64,000 nucleotides of DNA. Source: FEN-1219 sp963728995 (lineage in GTDB: Bacteria > Pseudomonadota > Gammaproteobacteria > Steroidobacterales > Rariloculaceae). The DNA lies in contig CAVSMD010000003.1 in the NCBI GenBank assembly GCA_963728995.1, forward strand, positions 62,001 to 126,000. The letters are read 5' to 3'. The position numbers and the translations under genes were made by a program. Positions 9,138 to 18,202 of the stretch are shown here, one piece after another (the first letter of the stretch is position 1; every line of letters starts with the position of its first letter). The notes beneath the pieces are model-generated. The model was not told the origin of the DNA, made no database searches, and was given only the letters and a program-made list of their open reading frames with translations.

Positions 9138-10197
9138 TCAGAAGGAAAGGGCAGCGGCCGGCTCAGCGCAATCGCGGGGAAACGCCGCACGCAGCAGCTG
9201 CATGACGTTGCCCGCCGACGGCACTGGCCTCGCGTTCTGCACGAATCGAGCTGCGCCGAGCGCGTGCGGCCCGCTGCCGATATCGGCTTCGAGCCGCCAC
9301 GTGCTGCTCAACACGTCCGGCGTGAAGCCATAGCGAAGGTCCGCGAGAAACACGCGCCGATCGTCCGAGTACGCGGCCGTCAGCCCCGCGGCGAACCACT
9401 CGAAGATTCGCCCGCCGTAGCTCGCTCGCAGCGTCTCGACTACCAGCGCATCGTCGTGCGGGAGATGACTCCACGCGATGGGACACGGATGCGCCATCGA
9501 GACGAAACCGACCCAATCTTCGTCAGCCGTCCGTGCGAGGACTCGCCGGTACGGCAGCTGCAGCAAGGTCGGAAATGCGTACACGACCGCGAGCTCGGAG
9601 CTTTGCCGCGCGAGGTCCTTGCGCGCCCACCTGACCGCATCGTCGTTCAGCTTGAGCCCATAGAGCAAATAGATCGTCGAGACGAGCAGCGTGAGCACGC
9701 AGGTGAGCACTGCGCGCTGCGGCTTGTGGCGGCGGACGAGCCATGCCGCGACCGCGAGGCCCACGGCAAAAATCATCGTGTAAGCAGGCTCGACGATCGG
9801 CAGAGCCGGCAACGCGAAACGCCGGTCCGAGAACGGCGCGAGCAATTGAGTGCCGTAATGCGTGCACACGTCGAGCAACGGATGCGACAGCAGCGCGGCC
9901 GTGAACAGCGCGATCCATACCCACGGGCTCGCGCGCGGCTGTACCGCGAACCGTGCGACGAGCAGGCCCGGCCAGCAGGCCGACCACGGGCGGAAACCAC
10001 AGGGAGTGCGTGACCCCGCGATGGCGCACGAGCATGTCGAGCGGATCGTCGCCGGCGACGACGGAGACCAGCACGTCGATGTCCGGTAGCTCTGCCGCGA
10101 TCGCGCCCCAGTATGCCGCCTGCGCGAAGCCCAGAGTCCGGCCGGCCACGATCTGGCCGACCACGGCGCCGACCAGGAGATGCGTGACCGGATCCAT
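9138..10197 (-). CDS. YdjM/DUF457-family membrane-bound metal-dependent hydrolase, frameshifted
   Basis: About 350 residues. The N-terminus MDPVTHLLVGAVVGQIVAG, then AYWGAIAAELPDIDVLVSV and MLVRHRGVTHSLWF, shows the DPxTH, PDxD and HRGxTHS motifs of the DUF457 (YdjM) family. HPLLDVCTHYGTQLLAPFSD follows, with several hydrophobic helices. A single extra base near 9965 separates the first 75 residues from the rest. The conserved His/Asp residues are thought to bind metal; the physiological reaction is unknown. It is the last gene of the minus-strand run that begins with the 2Fe-2S redox gene, 14 bp after the preceding stop, but nothing in its sequence links it to that redox system. Confidence 0.82.
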
Positions 10198-10211
10198 GCG
10201 CGGCGTCGCGC

Positions 10212-10621
10212 CTAGGTGCGGGCCTTCGGCGGCTTCAGGGCCTCGTCGATGACGAACAGATCGGTCAGCAGCGCCCGCAAATGGATCGACGCGTTCAGGT
10301 TGTCGATCAGCTGCGAGCTGACGTCGGTACGCGCGAGCACGAGGCGCAGCGCCGCGAGCGTGACGCGGGCGTCGTTGTCCACGGCCGCGAAGAACGCCTG
10401 ACCGACCTTCGGGCAGCTCACGATCGATCGCGGCCGCCGACGGCGCTCGCGACGGCACCAAGCCCGTCGAGCGCCGCGACCATGCGGTCCAGATATTCGC
10501 GAACGTTGCGCCCCGACCCGCCGCCTTTGTCCGTCTCGCGGCCCTGCGCGGCATACGCGAGCATGAACTCATAGCCGGTCTCGATCGCCTCGATTCGCTG
10601 TGTGAGCTCTTCGCTGCTCAT
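10212..10621 (-). CDS. conserved hypothetical protein, probably one gene split by indels
   Basis: The first part reads MSSEELTQRIEAIETGYEFM, then YAAQGRETDKGGGSGRNVRE and MVAALDGL. After a frame change near 10420 the sequence continues VGQAFFAAVDNDARVTLAAL and LVLARTDVSSQLIDNLNASI, ending in HLRALLTDLFVIDEALK. Both parts look helical and non-membrane. Together they give about 135 residues. I do not recognise a catalytic motif. The start overlaps the cytochrome b stop (TGATG), so it is translationally coupled to that gene and may be an accessory or maturation factor; that is only context. The alternative is two small genes overlapping at GTGA. Confidence 0.55.
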
Positions 10622-11286
10622 CGGTCCACCTGCCAGCGTTGCGGGTCGTGATGCTCGGAATACTCCGCGCGCGTGATCCAGCCGCGGATCATGGCCCGGG
10701 TGAACAGCAGTTTCTCCGGCCGCAGCGCGAAATAGATGTGCATCATCACCATCGTGATCAGCGACAGCGCCGCGAGATCGTGCAGCACGTAGATGATGCC
10801 CCAGGTATCGGCGGCCAGCAGATACGGATTGCGCTGCCACCACGGTGTATCGATGCGCGCCAGCATCGCGCCGCCGGTCGCGAGCGCCGTCAGCACGACG
10901 AGCGCGAACGCGTGATGAATGAGCTTTTGCGCAAACGAGTACTTGCCGGGCTTCGGTAACGCCGTCGCGTCTCGGCGCAACGTGCCACGCACGATGGCCG
11001 CGGCATCGCGCAGGTCCGCACGGCCGATCCACATCGACTTCAGCCCCTGCTGCAGCAACGCACGAACGATATGCACCAGCACGGCCGCAATCAGCACGAG
11101 CCCGGTGATCCAGTGGATCTCGACCCAGGCGAACTCGACACCGAGGATCGGCAGAAACGCCGTGGCGAGCAGCGTCAGCACGCACACCGCCGTCACCCAG
11201 TGGAACACGCGATCGATCGCGGCGTGGCGCACGATCCTGCCCTCGGCCGAGCCGGTGCCGGAGCTGACGGTGTTGGGCTCGGTCAC
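10618..11286 (-). CDS. cytochrome b561-type (formate dehydrogenase gamma-like) di-heme membrane subunit
   Basis: 222 residues with four hydrophobic helices and His residues at expected heme positions: RHAAIDRVFHWVTAVCVLTL, VEIHWITGLVLIAAVLVHIV, SFAQKLIHHAFALVVLTALA, and YVLHDLAALSLITMVMMHIY. This is the cytochrome b/b6 domain that passes electrons between a periplasmic redox enzyme and the quinone pool. The GTG start at 11286 follows the 50-residue membrane peptide by 7 bp, and the stop overlaps the next gene. Together with the upstream 2Fe-2S and FAD subunits, this suggests a membrane-attached periplasmic oxidoreductase coupled to ubiquinone. Confidence 0.88.
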   Translation of the reverse strand: MTEPNTVSSGTGSAEGRIVRHAAIDRVFHWVTAVCVLTLLATAFLPILGVEFAWVEIHWITGLVLIAAVLVHIVRALLQQGLKSMWIGRADLRDAAAIVRGTLRRDATALPKPGKYSFAQKLIHHAFALVVLTALATGGAMLARIDTPWWQRNPYLLAADTWGIIYVLHDLAALSLITMVMMHIYFALRPEKLLFTRAMIRGWITRAEYSEHHDPQRWQVDR

Positions 11287-11293
11287 GACGAGG

Positions 11294-11446
11294 CTATCTG
11301 CGCTTTGGCGCGAGCATCAGCCGATACAGGGCATGGCCCACGACCAAGGCGCAGCCGAGGCCGAAGAATACCCAGATCAAATCCCACGACATGCCTTGCA
11401 GGACTTCGCGGCCGTAGATATCGCGGCTGACTCGGAAAAGCTCCAC
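11294..11446 (-). CDS. 50-residue single-span membrane peptide of the redox cluster
   Basis: It opens with ELFRVSRDIYGREVLQGMSW and has one strong transmembrane helix (DLIWVFFGLGCALVVGHALY) followed by a positively charged end, LMLAPKRR. This gives an N-out or N-in topology with a basic C-terminus in the cytoplasm by the positive-inside rule. The GTG at 11446 is the best start; no strong Shine-Dalgarno is seen. It lies 44 bp after the FAD-subunit stop and 7 bp before the cytochrome b start, exactly where a catalytic molybdopterin subunit might be expected in Pao-like operons. I recognise no family. It may be an assembly or anchoring subunit. Confidence 0.55.
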   Translation of the reverse strand: MELFRVSRDIYGREVLQGMSWDLIWVFFGLGCALVVGHALYRLMLAPKRR

Positions 11447-11490
11447 GCGGCCAGGCTCGGTGTGTGCGTCGATTCGTGGATGGGGCCGCT

Positions 11491-12495
11491 CTAGGCGTCG
11501 CGGATGGCGCGCATGACGAGGTTCTGCAGCAGCGGAATCTTGAAGTGGTTGTAGTTCAGCGGCGTGGCCCCGCGCACCGCGCTCTGCCCCGCCAGCGTCG
11601 CCGTGTCCGCCGTCTTCGGCTGACCCTTCACGACCTCCTCCACCACCGTGAGCCGCCGCGGCACGCATTGCACCCCTCCGGCCACGATCCGCAACGCCTC
11701 CACCTTCTCCGCTCCCGCCGCCCCGCTCACCTTCAGCGCCGCCGCCACGTTCACCAGCGGAAAGTCCCAGGTGTTGCGATCCGCCACCTTCTCGAAGTAA
11801 AACCGCGCCCCGCTCCACTCCGCCGGTACCCGGATCCCCGTGAGCACCTCGCCCTTCTCGAGCACCGTCATCCGCTGAATGTCGGTCGCCGGCCCGATGA
11901 AAAACTCCTCCGCCGGCACCTCGCGCTGCCCCTTGGGCCCGGCAATCAGCATCGTCGCGTCCAGCGCCACCAGCGCCGGCGCCGTGTCCGAGGGGCTCAC
12001 CGCCACGCAGCGCGCCGCCCCAAACAAACAGTGCTCCCGGTTTTGCCCCTCCGGCGTGTCCGCATAGCAGGTGTTGCCCCCCGCCCGATAACAGTTCACG
12101 CCATACCGGTAGTACCAGCAGCGCGCGTCCTGGCTCACGTTCCCGCCCAGCGTCCCCGTGTTGCGAATCTGCGGGCTCGCTACCCGCCGCGCCGCCTGCG
12201 CCAGCACCCCGTACCGGCTCTGAATCACCGCGCTGCTCTCCACCTCCGTCAGCGTCGTCAGCGCCCCGATCTCCACTCCCCCCTCGCTCGTCTCCCGGAT
12301 CCCTTTCAGCCCCGCAATCCCGCTCAGGTCCACCACGTACTTCGGCCGCTTGATCCGGTCCTTGAACCAATCAAGACTGTCGTTGCCCCCCGCCAGCGCC
12401 CAGCCGTCCTCCCCAAACCGACCCAGTAGCTCCACCGCCCCTTCCACACTGTCCGGCTGGTAGAGCTCGAAGGCACTCATCATGTCTCTGGACAT
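11491..12495 (-). CDS. FAD-binding subunit of xanthine-dehydrogenase family, with extra Cys loop (PaoB-like)
   Basis: 334 residues with the CoxM-type FAD motifs ALAGGNDS (33-40) and RNTGTLGGNVSQ (111-122). A loop after the second motif carries Cys126, Cys135, Cys143 and Cys156. Comparable loops in PaoB and the HcrB subunit of 4-hydroxybenzoyl-CoA reductase bind an additional [4Fe-4S] cluster. It would relay electrons between the 2Fe-2S subunit and an acceptor. AAGGAG precedes the ATG at 12495. Codon choice differs sharply from neighbours: Gly, Arg and Ala are mostly GGG, CGG and GCG, giving long C-runs on the plus strand. No molybdopterin-binding subunit follows. Confidence 0.87.
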   Translation of the reverse strand: MSRDMMSAFELYQPDSVEGAVELLGRFGEDGWALAGGNDSLDWFKDRIKRPKYVVDLSGIAGLKGIRETSEGGVEIGALTTLTEVESSAVIQSRYGVLAQAARRVASPQIRNTGTLGGNVSQDARCWYYRYGVNCYRAGGNTCYADTPEGQNREHCLFGAARCVAVSPSDTAPALVALDATMLIAGPKGQREVPAEEFFIGPATDIQRMTVLEKGEVLTGIRVPAEWSGARFYFEKVADRNTWDFPLVNVAAALKVSGAAGAEKVEALRIVAGGVQCVPRRLTVVEEVVKGQPKTADTATLAGQSAVRGATPLNYNHFKIPLLQNLVMRAIRDA

Positions 12496-12535
12496 CGCCG
12501 CGGCTCCTTAAATATTGAGGTGTTGTCGGCCGTTC

Positions 12536-13200
12536 TCAGGCCTGACTTATGCGCTCGCCGCCTTCGACGGCCCGCATCACAGCATTCAAGTAATGGTCGT
12601 AGGCGCCGCACCGGCACAGGTTGCCCGACAGGGCGTGCCGGACCTCGTCGCGCGTGGGCTTCGGATTGGCATCGAGCAACGCGACGGCCGACATGATCTG
12701 GCCCGGCGTGCAGAAGCCGCACTGCGGGCCGAGCTCGTCGATCATGGCCTGCTGCACCTTGTGCAGCTCGCCGTTCGGCCCTTCGACGCCCTCGATGGTC
12801 GTGATCGCCCGGCCGCGCACCGCGTGCGTCAACGTCGAGCAGGAGTAGGTCGCGACCCCATCGATGACGACCGTGCACGCGCCGCACTCGCCGCGGTCGC
12901 AGCCGAGCTTCGTGCCCGTCAGGCCGAGCTTGTAGCGCAAGGTCATCGCAAGCGTCTCGTTCGGCAGCACGTCCACGGGGCGCATCTGGCCGTTCACGTT
13001 CAACGTCAGCAAGCGCTCGACACCGCCGGCCGACTTCTGCTGCGGCGAGCAGCCGCTCAGCGTGAACAGGTAGCTGGCGCCGGATACCGCGGCACCCGAC
13101 GCAATGACACCTTTAATGAACTGGCGTCTCGACGTGGCCTTGGAAACGAACTGGTCGAATTGCGGCTCCGGATGGCCGCGCCGTGGGTGTTATCAGCCAT
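12536..13200 (-). CDS. Tat-exported 2Fe-2S subunit of xanthine-dehydrogenase family (PaoA-like), frameshifted near the start
   Basis: About 220 residues. The N-terminus MADNTHGAA is followed, after a frame change near 13170, by SKATSRRQFIKGVIASGAAV, a twin-arginine signal. The body holds the plant-type 2Fe-2S motif GCDRGECGACTVVIDG and the second-domain cluster motifs QCGFCTPGQIM and SGNLCRCGAYDHY. This is the small subunit layout of PaoABC and isoquinoline oxidoreductases, which act in the periplasm. The FAD subunit follows 40 bp downstream. The shift is by minus one or plus two, unlike most others in the window. Export through Tat would carry the folded partner subunits along. Confidence 0.87.
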
Positions 13201-13400
13201 GAGGTCTCCCCCTTGGAACGCCGAAGACGTGGCAAATCGGGTTGATGCTAGGTGAAAAGAGGCTACCGCTCAACTGGCCGAGCCGCCCGTCCTCGGCTGC
13301 CACGGCAACGGGCCCTGCTCGATCTGGTTCGCAGCCACGACGCGTCCGCCTGCCGCAGGCAGCGCAGGGCCGGCGCCGGTCGGGATCGTGGCATTTCTCC

Positions 13401-16400
13401 TCAGGGCACGCGGACCCTGAACAGGATGGAGAAGCTAGGCTCCGCACCGCCGCTCGCGGCTGCCAGCGTGCCGGCCGGTGCCACGCGCAGCGCGGTGACG
13501 TTGGCGTCGAAACCGTTCGCGTCCGGCACCGGCACATAGTTGAATGGCGCTGCGCCACCCGGCCGATTCGTGTAGGTGACGTTGGCGGCATAGTTGAACG
13601 TCAGGTTGCTCGGCACCGCGCCATCGACGAACTGCACGGGGTCGCCGCTCGCGGTCGCGACGAACAGCGCCGCACCGGCCGGCACCGGATCGACAATGAC
13701 GAGCGTGCTTGCGTCGACCGTGCCCGGCCCCGTGTTAGTCACGACGACCCGATAGCGCTGCGTGCTGCCCGGAATCTGCTTCGGATTGTTCGTGCCGTTG
13801 ACGGGATCGTCGAGCACCGTCACGGTTTTCTGCACACGCAGCGTGGGCAACGTGGCGACCACGACGAACCCGGCCGCGCGCGTATGCGTCACGACGCCTT
13901 CGGTGCCCTCGACGGCCGTGACTTGCGCGGACCAGCCCCCGAGCACGGCCCCGGCAGGCAGCGCGTAGGCGCGCTCGTACAGCCTCGTCGCGGCCGTTGG
14001 GCTCGCGACCGCCGTCATCGACGCATTGGCAAGGCGCACCGTGCCGCCGGCGTCGGTGATCGTCAGGCGCACGGCCGCGATGTCGAAGTTGCCGAACGGA
14101 TCGCCGACGAGCGCGCGAACGTACACCGTCTCGCCGGCATGGAAGCTGCCGAGCGCCGCGCCGCCGTTGTACGCCGCGCTCCACGTCTGCGCGCTGTCGA
14201 CGTTGACGACGGTGGCACTGTTCAAGGCCAAGCGGCTGTAGTCCCCCGCGGTGGCACCGACGGGATAGACGAGCGTGGTTCGCCCTGCGTTGCTCGGCGC
14301 ACCTTGCGTCACCGTGAGACTGAACCGCGAGCCGGCAGGGTACGTCGTCGTGGTGGGCTTGCCGATCACGAACGTGGCGAGCACCGGCGGCCCGCTCGTC
14401 GGCAGCGTCACGGTCTGCGTCGCGCTGCCGATCGTGCCGGTCGCGCTGTTCGCGAGCGTCACCGTGAGCGTTCGCGTGCCGCCCGCACCGTTACGCAGCA
14501 GCCAGAGCGGTGCGGCGATGTTGCCCGCCGACAGGGTCACCGGCAGCGCGAGCGCGGGATCGAGCGTGAACGTCACGGGCGCGCCGAAGGCGACGGTGAC
14601 GGGCGCATCGGCCCCCGGTGGCGTGCGCGACAGCGTCACGCCCGGCGCGCTGCGCAGATACAGCGGCTTCGTGCCGGAGGATGGGATCGCCGCCGGCGAC
14701 ACGATCAGCTGCGGCGCCGCCGGTGCGGCACCGGGGCCGCCCGGGTTCGTCACGGTCGCCGTATTGTCGATCGGTGTCGCGGGCGGCGTGCCGGCCGCGA
14801 TCCGCGCGTCGAACACGATGCTCACGCTGCCGTTGGCCGGCACCGTGATGCTCCGAACGTCCACGCGGCCGGTGCCGTGCGCACCCGTGCCGGTGCCCGT
14901 CGACGCGTTGACCGCACCCGCAGGCACGCTCACCACGTTCAAGGTGCCGAGCTCGGCGGCAAGATCGTCGATCACGCTCACGCCCGTCGCCGCGATACCG
15001 TTCGTCTCGCGCAACGTGATCGTGTAGCGAATCGTATCGCCGGGATCGGGCTCGCCGCCGTTCAAGTCGGCCACTGTCTTCGTCGACGTCGAGAGATTCG
15101 GTCCCACGACGACCGTGGCGTCGGTCGCCGTGTTGTTGGCCGCGCTGGCATCGAAGCTCGCGCTGCTCACGGTGGCCCGGTTCGTGACGCTCGGCACGGC
15201 GGCTCCGGCGGCGTTGACCGTCAACGTGATCGCCGGCAGCGTGGCGCCGGCATTCAGCGGCGGCGGATGCGTGCAGGTCACCCCTTGGCCCGCCGCGGCG
15301 CAGCTCCAGCCGGTGCCCGTGCCACTCGCGAACGTGAGGCCGGCCGGCAGCGTGTCGGTGACGACGACGGGATTGTCCTCGCGCTGCGAGCCGGCGGCGT
15401 TGGCCACGGTCAGGGAATAGCTGTTGCCGGCACCGACCGTGAAGTTGCCGCTATGGGTCTTCGTCAACGACAGATCGACGACGGGCTCGCTCGTGGCGCT
15501 CACGACCTGCGCCGTGAGCAGCACGAGGTCGCCGCCGGTCGAGAATTGCGTCGTGGCGGAGGTCTGACCCGGCGAGAGCAGCGACGAGACGTTGAACGTG
15601 TCGACGTCCACGCCGTAAGTATCGGCAGCGCCGACGGCGTTGACCGTGCCGTCGTACGGCTGAAGCAGCGGATCGCTGTCCGGCACGATGATGCCGTCGT
15701 CGACCGTCATGCCGTTGAAGCTCAGCGCCTCGCTGAACCCGTTCAACGGTGTCGAGTTACCGGGATCGCCTTCGAGCGCGAAGATCGCCATCCGGCCGTC
15801 GATGTTCGAGGCCGGGATCCGGAAGCCGTCCGGGTTCAACGTCAAGGCGCTGCCGCGAAAGTACTCGAGGCCGTCGAACACGTTCACGGCGCGTAGCCGT
15901 TCGCTCGGCGAGCCGTAGATCGCGATCACGGACCAGCCGGCCGCCACCGCGCTGCTCGCGCAGTGCGGCGCGCCGGTCGCCACCGTCAAGCCCGAGAGCG
16001 TCAGCGTGGTATTGCCGGCGATCCGACTCGTGATGTCGGCGAACCCGGCGAAGTACGGGTAGCTGGTGCCCGCGTTCACGAACGTGGCGGTGAACGTGCG
16101 CTGCGCACCGATCGTCGCGCCGTTCAGCGTCACCGTCGTATCCACGGTCGCGCCGGAGCCGCCCCAGTACAGATACGCGGCGACGATCGACGCGCCGGCC
16201 GGAATGCCGGTCAACGCCTGCGTGCTCGAGGCGCCGACGGCGCACGAATCGCCGTTGTTCGACTGCGTGCGCAGCGAGCCGCCGGTCGCCACGAAATTGA
16301 TGTTGCCGGTAAAGCGCGCGTAGCGCGTTATCGCTGTTTGCTGCGCCGCGGCAAACGCCGGCGCGAGCAACAGGGCCAGAAGGCCCCACGCTGGAAGAAG

Positions 16401-16409
16401 CCGATTCAT
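13401..16409 (-). CDS. large exported DUF11-repeat surface protein
   Basis: 1,002 residues, intact. The signal peptide is MNRLLPAWGLLALLLAPAFA. Residues about 25-300 form a Cys-containing beta-rich domain (PAGASIVAAYLYWGGSG; WSVIAIYGSPSERLRAVNVF) seen at the front of other DUF11 surface proteins. DUF11-type sandwiches follow at about 330-440 (VVDLSLTKTHSGNFTVGAGN) and 440-555 (STKTVADLNGGEPDPGDTIR), then a less clear beta region to about 850. A final module (about 880-1002) has KQIPGSTQRYRVVVTNTGPG and DPVPAGAALFV, ending FSILFRVRVP. The last module matches the C-terminal module of the three small exported proteins encoded divergently. No LPXTG or membrane anchor is seen. Role unknown; adhesive or surface-coat function is inferred from the architecture. 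Confidence 0.82.
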   Translation of the reverse strand: MNRLLPAWGLLALLLAPAFAAAQQTAITRYARFTGNINFVATGGSLRTQSNNGDSCAVGASSTQALTGIPAGASIVAAYLYWGGSGATVDTTVTLNGATIGAQRTFTATFVNAGTSYPYFAGFADITSRIAGNTTLTLSGLTVATGAPHCASSAVAAGWSVIAIYGSPSERLRAVNVFDGLEYFRGSALTLNPDGFRIPASNIDGRMAIFALEGDPGNSTPLNGFSEALSFNGMTVDDGIIVPDSDPLLQPYDGTVNAVGAADTYGVDVDTFNVSSLLSPGQTSATTQFSTGGDLVLLTAQVVSATSEPVVDLSLTKTHSGNFTVGAGNSYSLTVANAAGSQREDNPVVVTDTLPAGLTFASGTGTGWSCAAAGQGVTCTHPPPLNAGATLPAITLTVNAAGAAVPSVTNRATVSSASFDASAANNTATDATVVVGPNLSTSTKTVADLNGGEPDPGDTIRYTITLRETNGIAATGVSVIDDLAAELGTLNVVSVPAGAVNASTGTGTGAHGTGRVDVRSITVPANGSVSIVFDARIAAGTPPATPIDNTATVTNPGGPGAAPAAPQLIVSPAAIPSSGTKPLYLRSAPGVTLSRTPPGADAPVTVAFGAPVTFTLDPALALPVTLSAGNIAAPLWLLRNGAGGTRTLTVTLANSATGTIGSATQTVTLPTSGPPVLATFVIGKPTTTTYPAGSRFSLTVTQGAPSNAGRTTLVYPVGATAGDYSRLALNSATVVNVDSAQTWSAAYNGGAALGSFHAGETVYVRALVGDPFGNFDIAAVRLTITDAGGTVRLANASMTAVASPTAATRLYERAYALPAGAVLGGWSAQVTAVEGTEGVVTHTRAAGFVVVATLPTLRVQKTVTVLDDPVNGTNNPKQIPGSTQRYRVVVTNTGPGTVDASTLVIVDPVPAGAALFVATASGDPVQFVDGAVPSNLTFNYAANVTYTNRPGGAAPFNYVPVPDANGFDANVTALRVAPAGTLAAASGGAEPSFSILFRVRVP

Positions 16410-16599
16410 TTCGTCTTTCTATCGCTGGCGGGCCGAACGCCGCGCAGTGTCGATGATCGGACATAACAATTCGCGAACCACTCGGCAGTTCCTCCGGAAA
16501 CTTGAGCGAGGTTTGACGAAATCTAGACCCGCATCACAAGGTGCCGCGGCCGCGATGCGCAGAATGCGCGCCGACCTTACGTTGGTGTCGATCGCACGG

Positions 16600-17619
16600 A
16601 TGAGATCAAAGCCCGCGCCGATCGGAGGCACGCAAGACGCGCGCCGCCGGTTATGGCAAATCGTCGTTGTAGCCCTGATCGGTTGGCCGCTCGGTGCGCG
16701 TGCGGCCGGCACTGCAGCCGGCACGACCATCCAGAGCACGGCCACCGTCAACTACTCGATCGGCACCACGCCCGCGTCGACGAGCTCCAACACGACCTCG
16801 GTCACGGTCGTGGAGATCCTGAACGTCACCGTGGTGCTGCAAAGCCCAACGGTCTCGAGCGCCGGCGGCGCCACGAACCGAGCGCTGGTGTTCCGCGTGA
16901 CGAACACGGGCAACAGCAGCGAGACCTTCGCGCTCACCGGCAACAGCGTGCTCACCGGCGACGACTTCGATCCGGTTCCGGCGGCGCCGTTCTTGTACCT
17001 CGACACCGACGCGAGCGGCGATCTCTCGGCGCCCGACACGCCGTACGTCGCGGGCAGCAACGATCCGGTCCTGGCCGCCGACTCGAGCGTGGGCGTGATC
17101 GTCGTGAACGACATTCCGACCGGGATCGCCGACGGCGGCCGCGGCCGCAGCGAGCTCGACGCGCGGGCTCGCACCGGCGTCGGCACGCCCGGCACGGTGT
17201 TCGCAGGTCAGGGCACCGGTGGCGTCGACGCGGTCGTCGGCACGAGCGGCGGCCAGGCGGCCGTCTACGGCGAATATCTCGTCGGCTCGATCAGCCTGTC
17301 GGCCGTGAAATCGCAGACCGTGGCCGACCCGTACGGCGGCACCGAGCCCGTGCCCGGCGCAACGATTTATTACCAGGTCGTCGTCACGGCCACGGGCAGC
17401 GGCACGGCTGTGAGCGCCCTGTTCCGCGACGGCATCCCGGCCAACACCACCTACGTCGCCGCCAGCTTGAAGCGCAACGGCGCGGCATTGACCGACGCGG
17501 CCGACGCCGACGCCGGCACGTTCGTCGCCGCGCCGTCGGCGGAGGTGGACGTCGCGCTCGGCGATCTCACGGCCGCCGCCGGCGCTCAAACCATCGAATT
17601 CGCGGTCACGATCAACTAG
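16600..17619 (+). CDS. exported DUF11-like protein A
   Basis: From the ATG at 16600 there are 339 residues. RRRLWQIVVVALIGWPLGAR and then AAGT give a signal peptide; an in-frame ATG at 16447 would place 51 extra residues before it, so 16600 is preferred. After the signal comes AGTTIQSTATVNYSIG, a motif repeated in two other proteins of the cluster. A beta-rich region (ALVFRVTNTGNSSETFALTG; LYLDTDASGDLS) follows, and the C-terminal module TEPVPGATIYYQVVVTATGS with FRDGIPANTTYVAAS ends in TIEFAVTIN. The sequence is poor in Lys and Cys and rich in Thr, Ala, Gly and Val, as for secreted beta-solenoid or sandwich proteins. It leads an apparent four-gene operon. Confidence 0.82.
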   Translation: MRSKPAPIGGTQDARRRLWQIVVVALIGWPLGARAAGTAAGTTIQSTATVNYSIGTTPASTSSNTTSVTVVEILNVTVVLQSPTVSSAGGATNRALVFRVTNTGNSSETFALTGNSVLTGDDFDPVPAAPFLYLDTDASGDLSAPDTPYVAGSNDPVLAADSSVGVIVVNDIPTGIADGGRGRSELDARARTGVGTPGTVFAGQGTGGVDAVVGTSGGQAAVYGEYLVGSISLSAVKSQTVADPYGGTEPVPGATIYYQVVVTATGSGTAVSALFRDGIPANTTYVAASLKRNGAALTDAADADAGTFVAAPSAEVDVALGDLTAAAGAQTIEFAVTIN

Positions 17620-17637
17620 CACGCAGGAGACCCGTCA

Positions 17638-18134
17638 TGCGCTACCCATACCTCTGGCCACTCGCCGCGCTCGGCGCGAGCGCCCTCTCGGTCCACGCCC
17701 TCGCGCAAGCGGACGATCGGGGCTGCATCGAGCTGAAGACCGTGGCCGAGCTCGAGCAGTCGTACGTCGACGCGAGCGGCAACGCCGCGACGCGCCTGGT
17801 CCCGATCGCGAAGGTCGTGCCCGGCGACGAGGTCGTGTGGACCATCACCGCGAGCAACGTCTGCACGAAGCCCGCCGCCGATGTCGCGATCACGAACGCG
17901 GTGCCGGCCCACATGCGTTATCTCGGGAACTCTGCCTTCGGCCCGGGCGCCGCCATCGAGTTCTCGCTCGACGGCCAGTCGTTCGCGGTACCGGGGGCCC
18001 TGCTCGTCGCCGCGCCCGACGGCTCGAAGCGTGCGGCGCGCGCCGACGAGTACTCGCACATCCGCTGGGTGCTCGGGCGCCCGATGGGGCCGAGTGAATC
18101 GCTGATGGTGCGCTACCGCGCCGTCGTTCTGTAG
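17638..18134 (+). CDS. exported single-module DUF11-like protein B
   Basis: 165 residues with signal peptide MRYPYLWPLAALGASALSVH plus ALAQA. It consists of little more than one DUF11-like module: IAKVVPGDEVVWTITASNVC, AVPAHMRYLGNSAFGPGA, and the ending PSESLMVRYRAVVL. Two Cys (in DRGCIELK and SNVCTK) could form a disulfide. CAGGAG precedes the start by about 9 nt, and the gene begins 18 bp after gene A. It looks like the minimal unit of the C-terminal module found in the larger cluster members and could be a subunit, cap or chaperone-like partner; no function is known to me. Confidence 0.8.
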
Positions 18135-18202
18135 AAGCTTTCGCAACACGGGCGCCGACGGATCGGCGACCCCATCGTCTGTCAGTAACAAGGAGGAGTG
18201 AA

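Noticed and set aside
13242..15896. An 884-residue open frame antisense to the large DUF11 gene
   Set aside because: Arg/His-rich shadow with no domain signature; the minus-strand frame holds clear DUF11 modules and a signal peptide.
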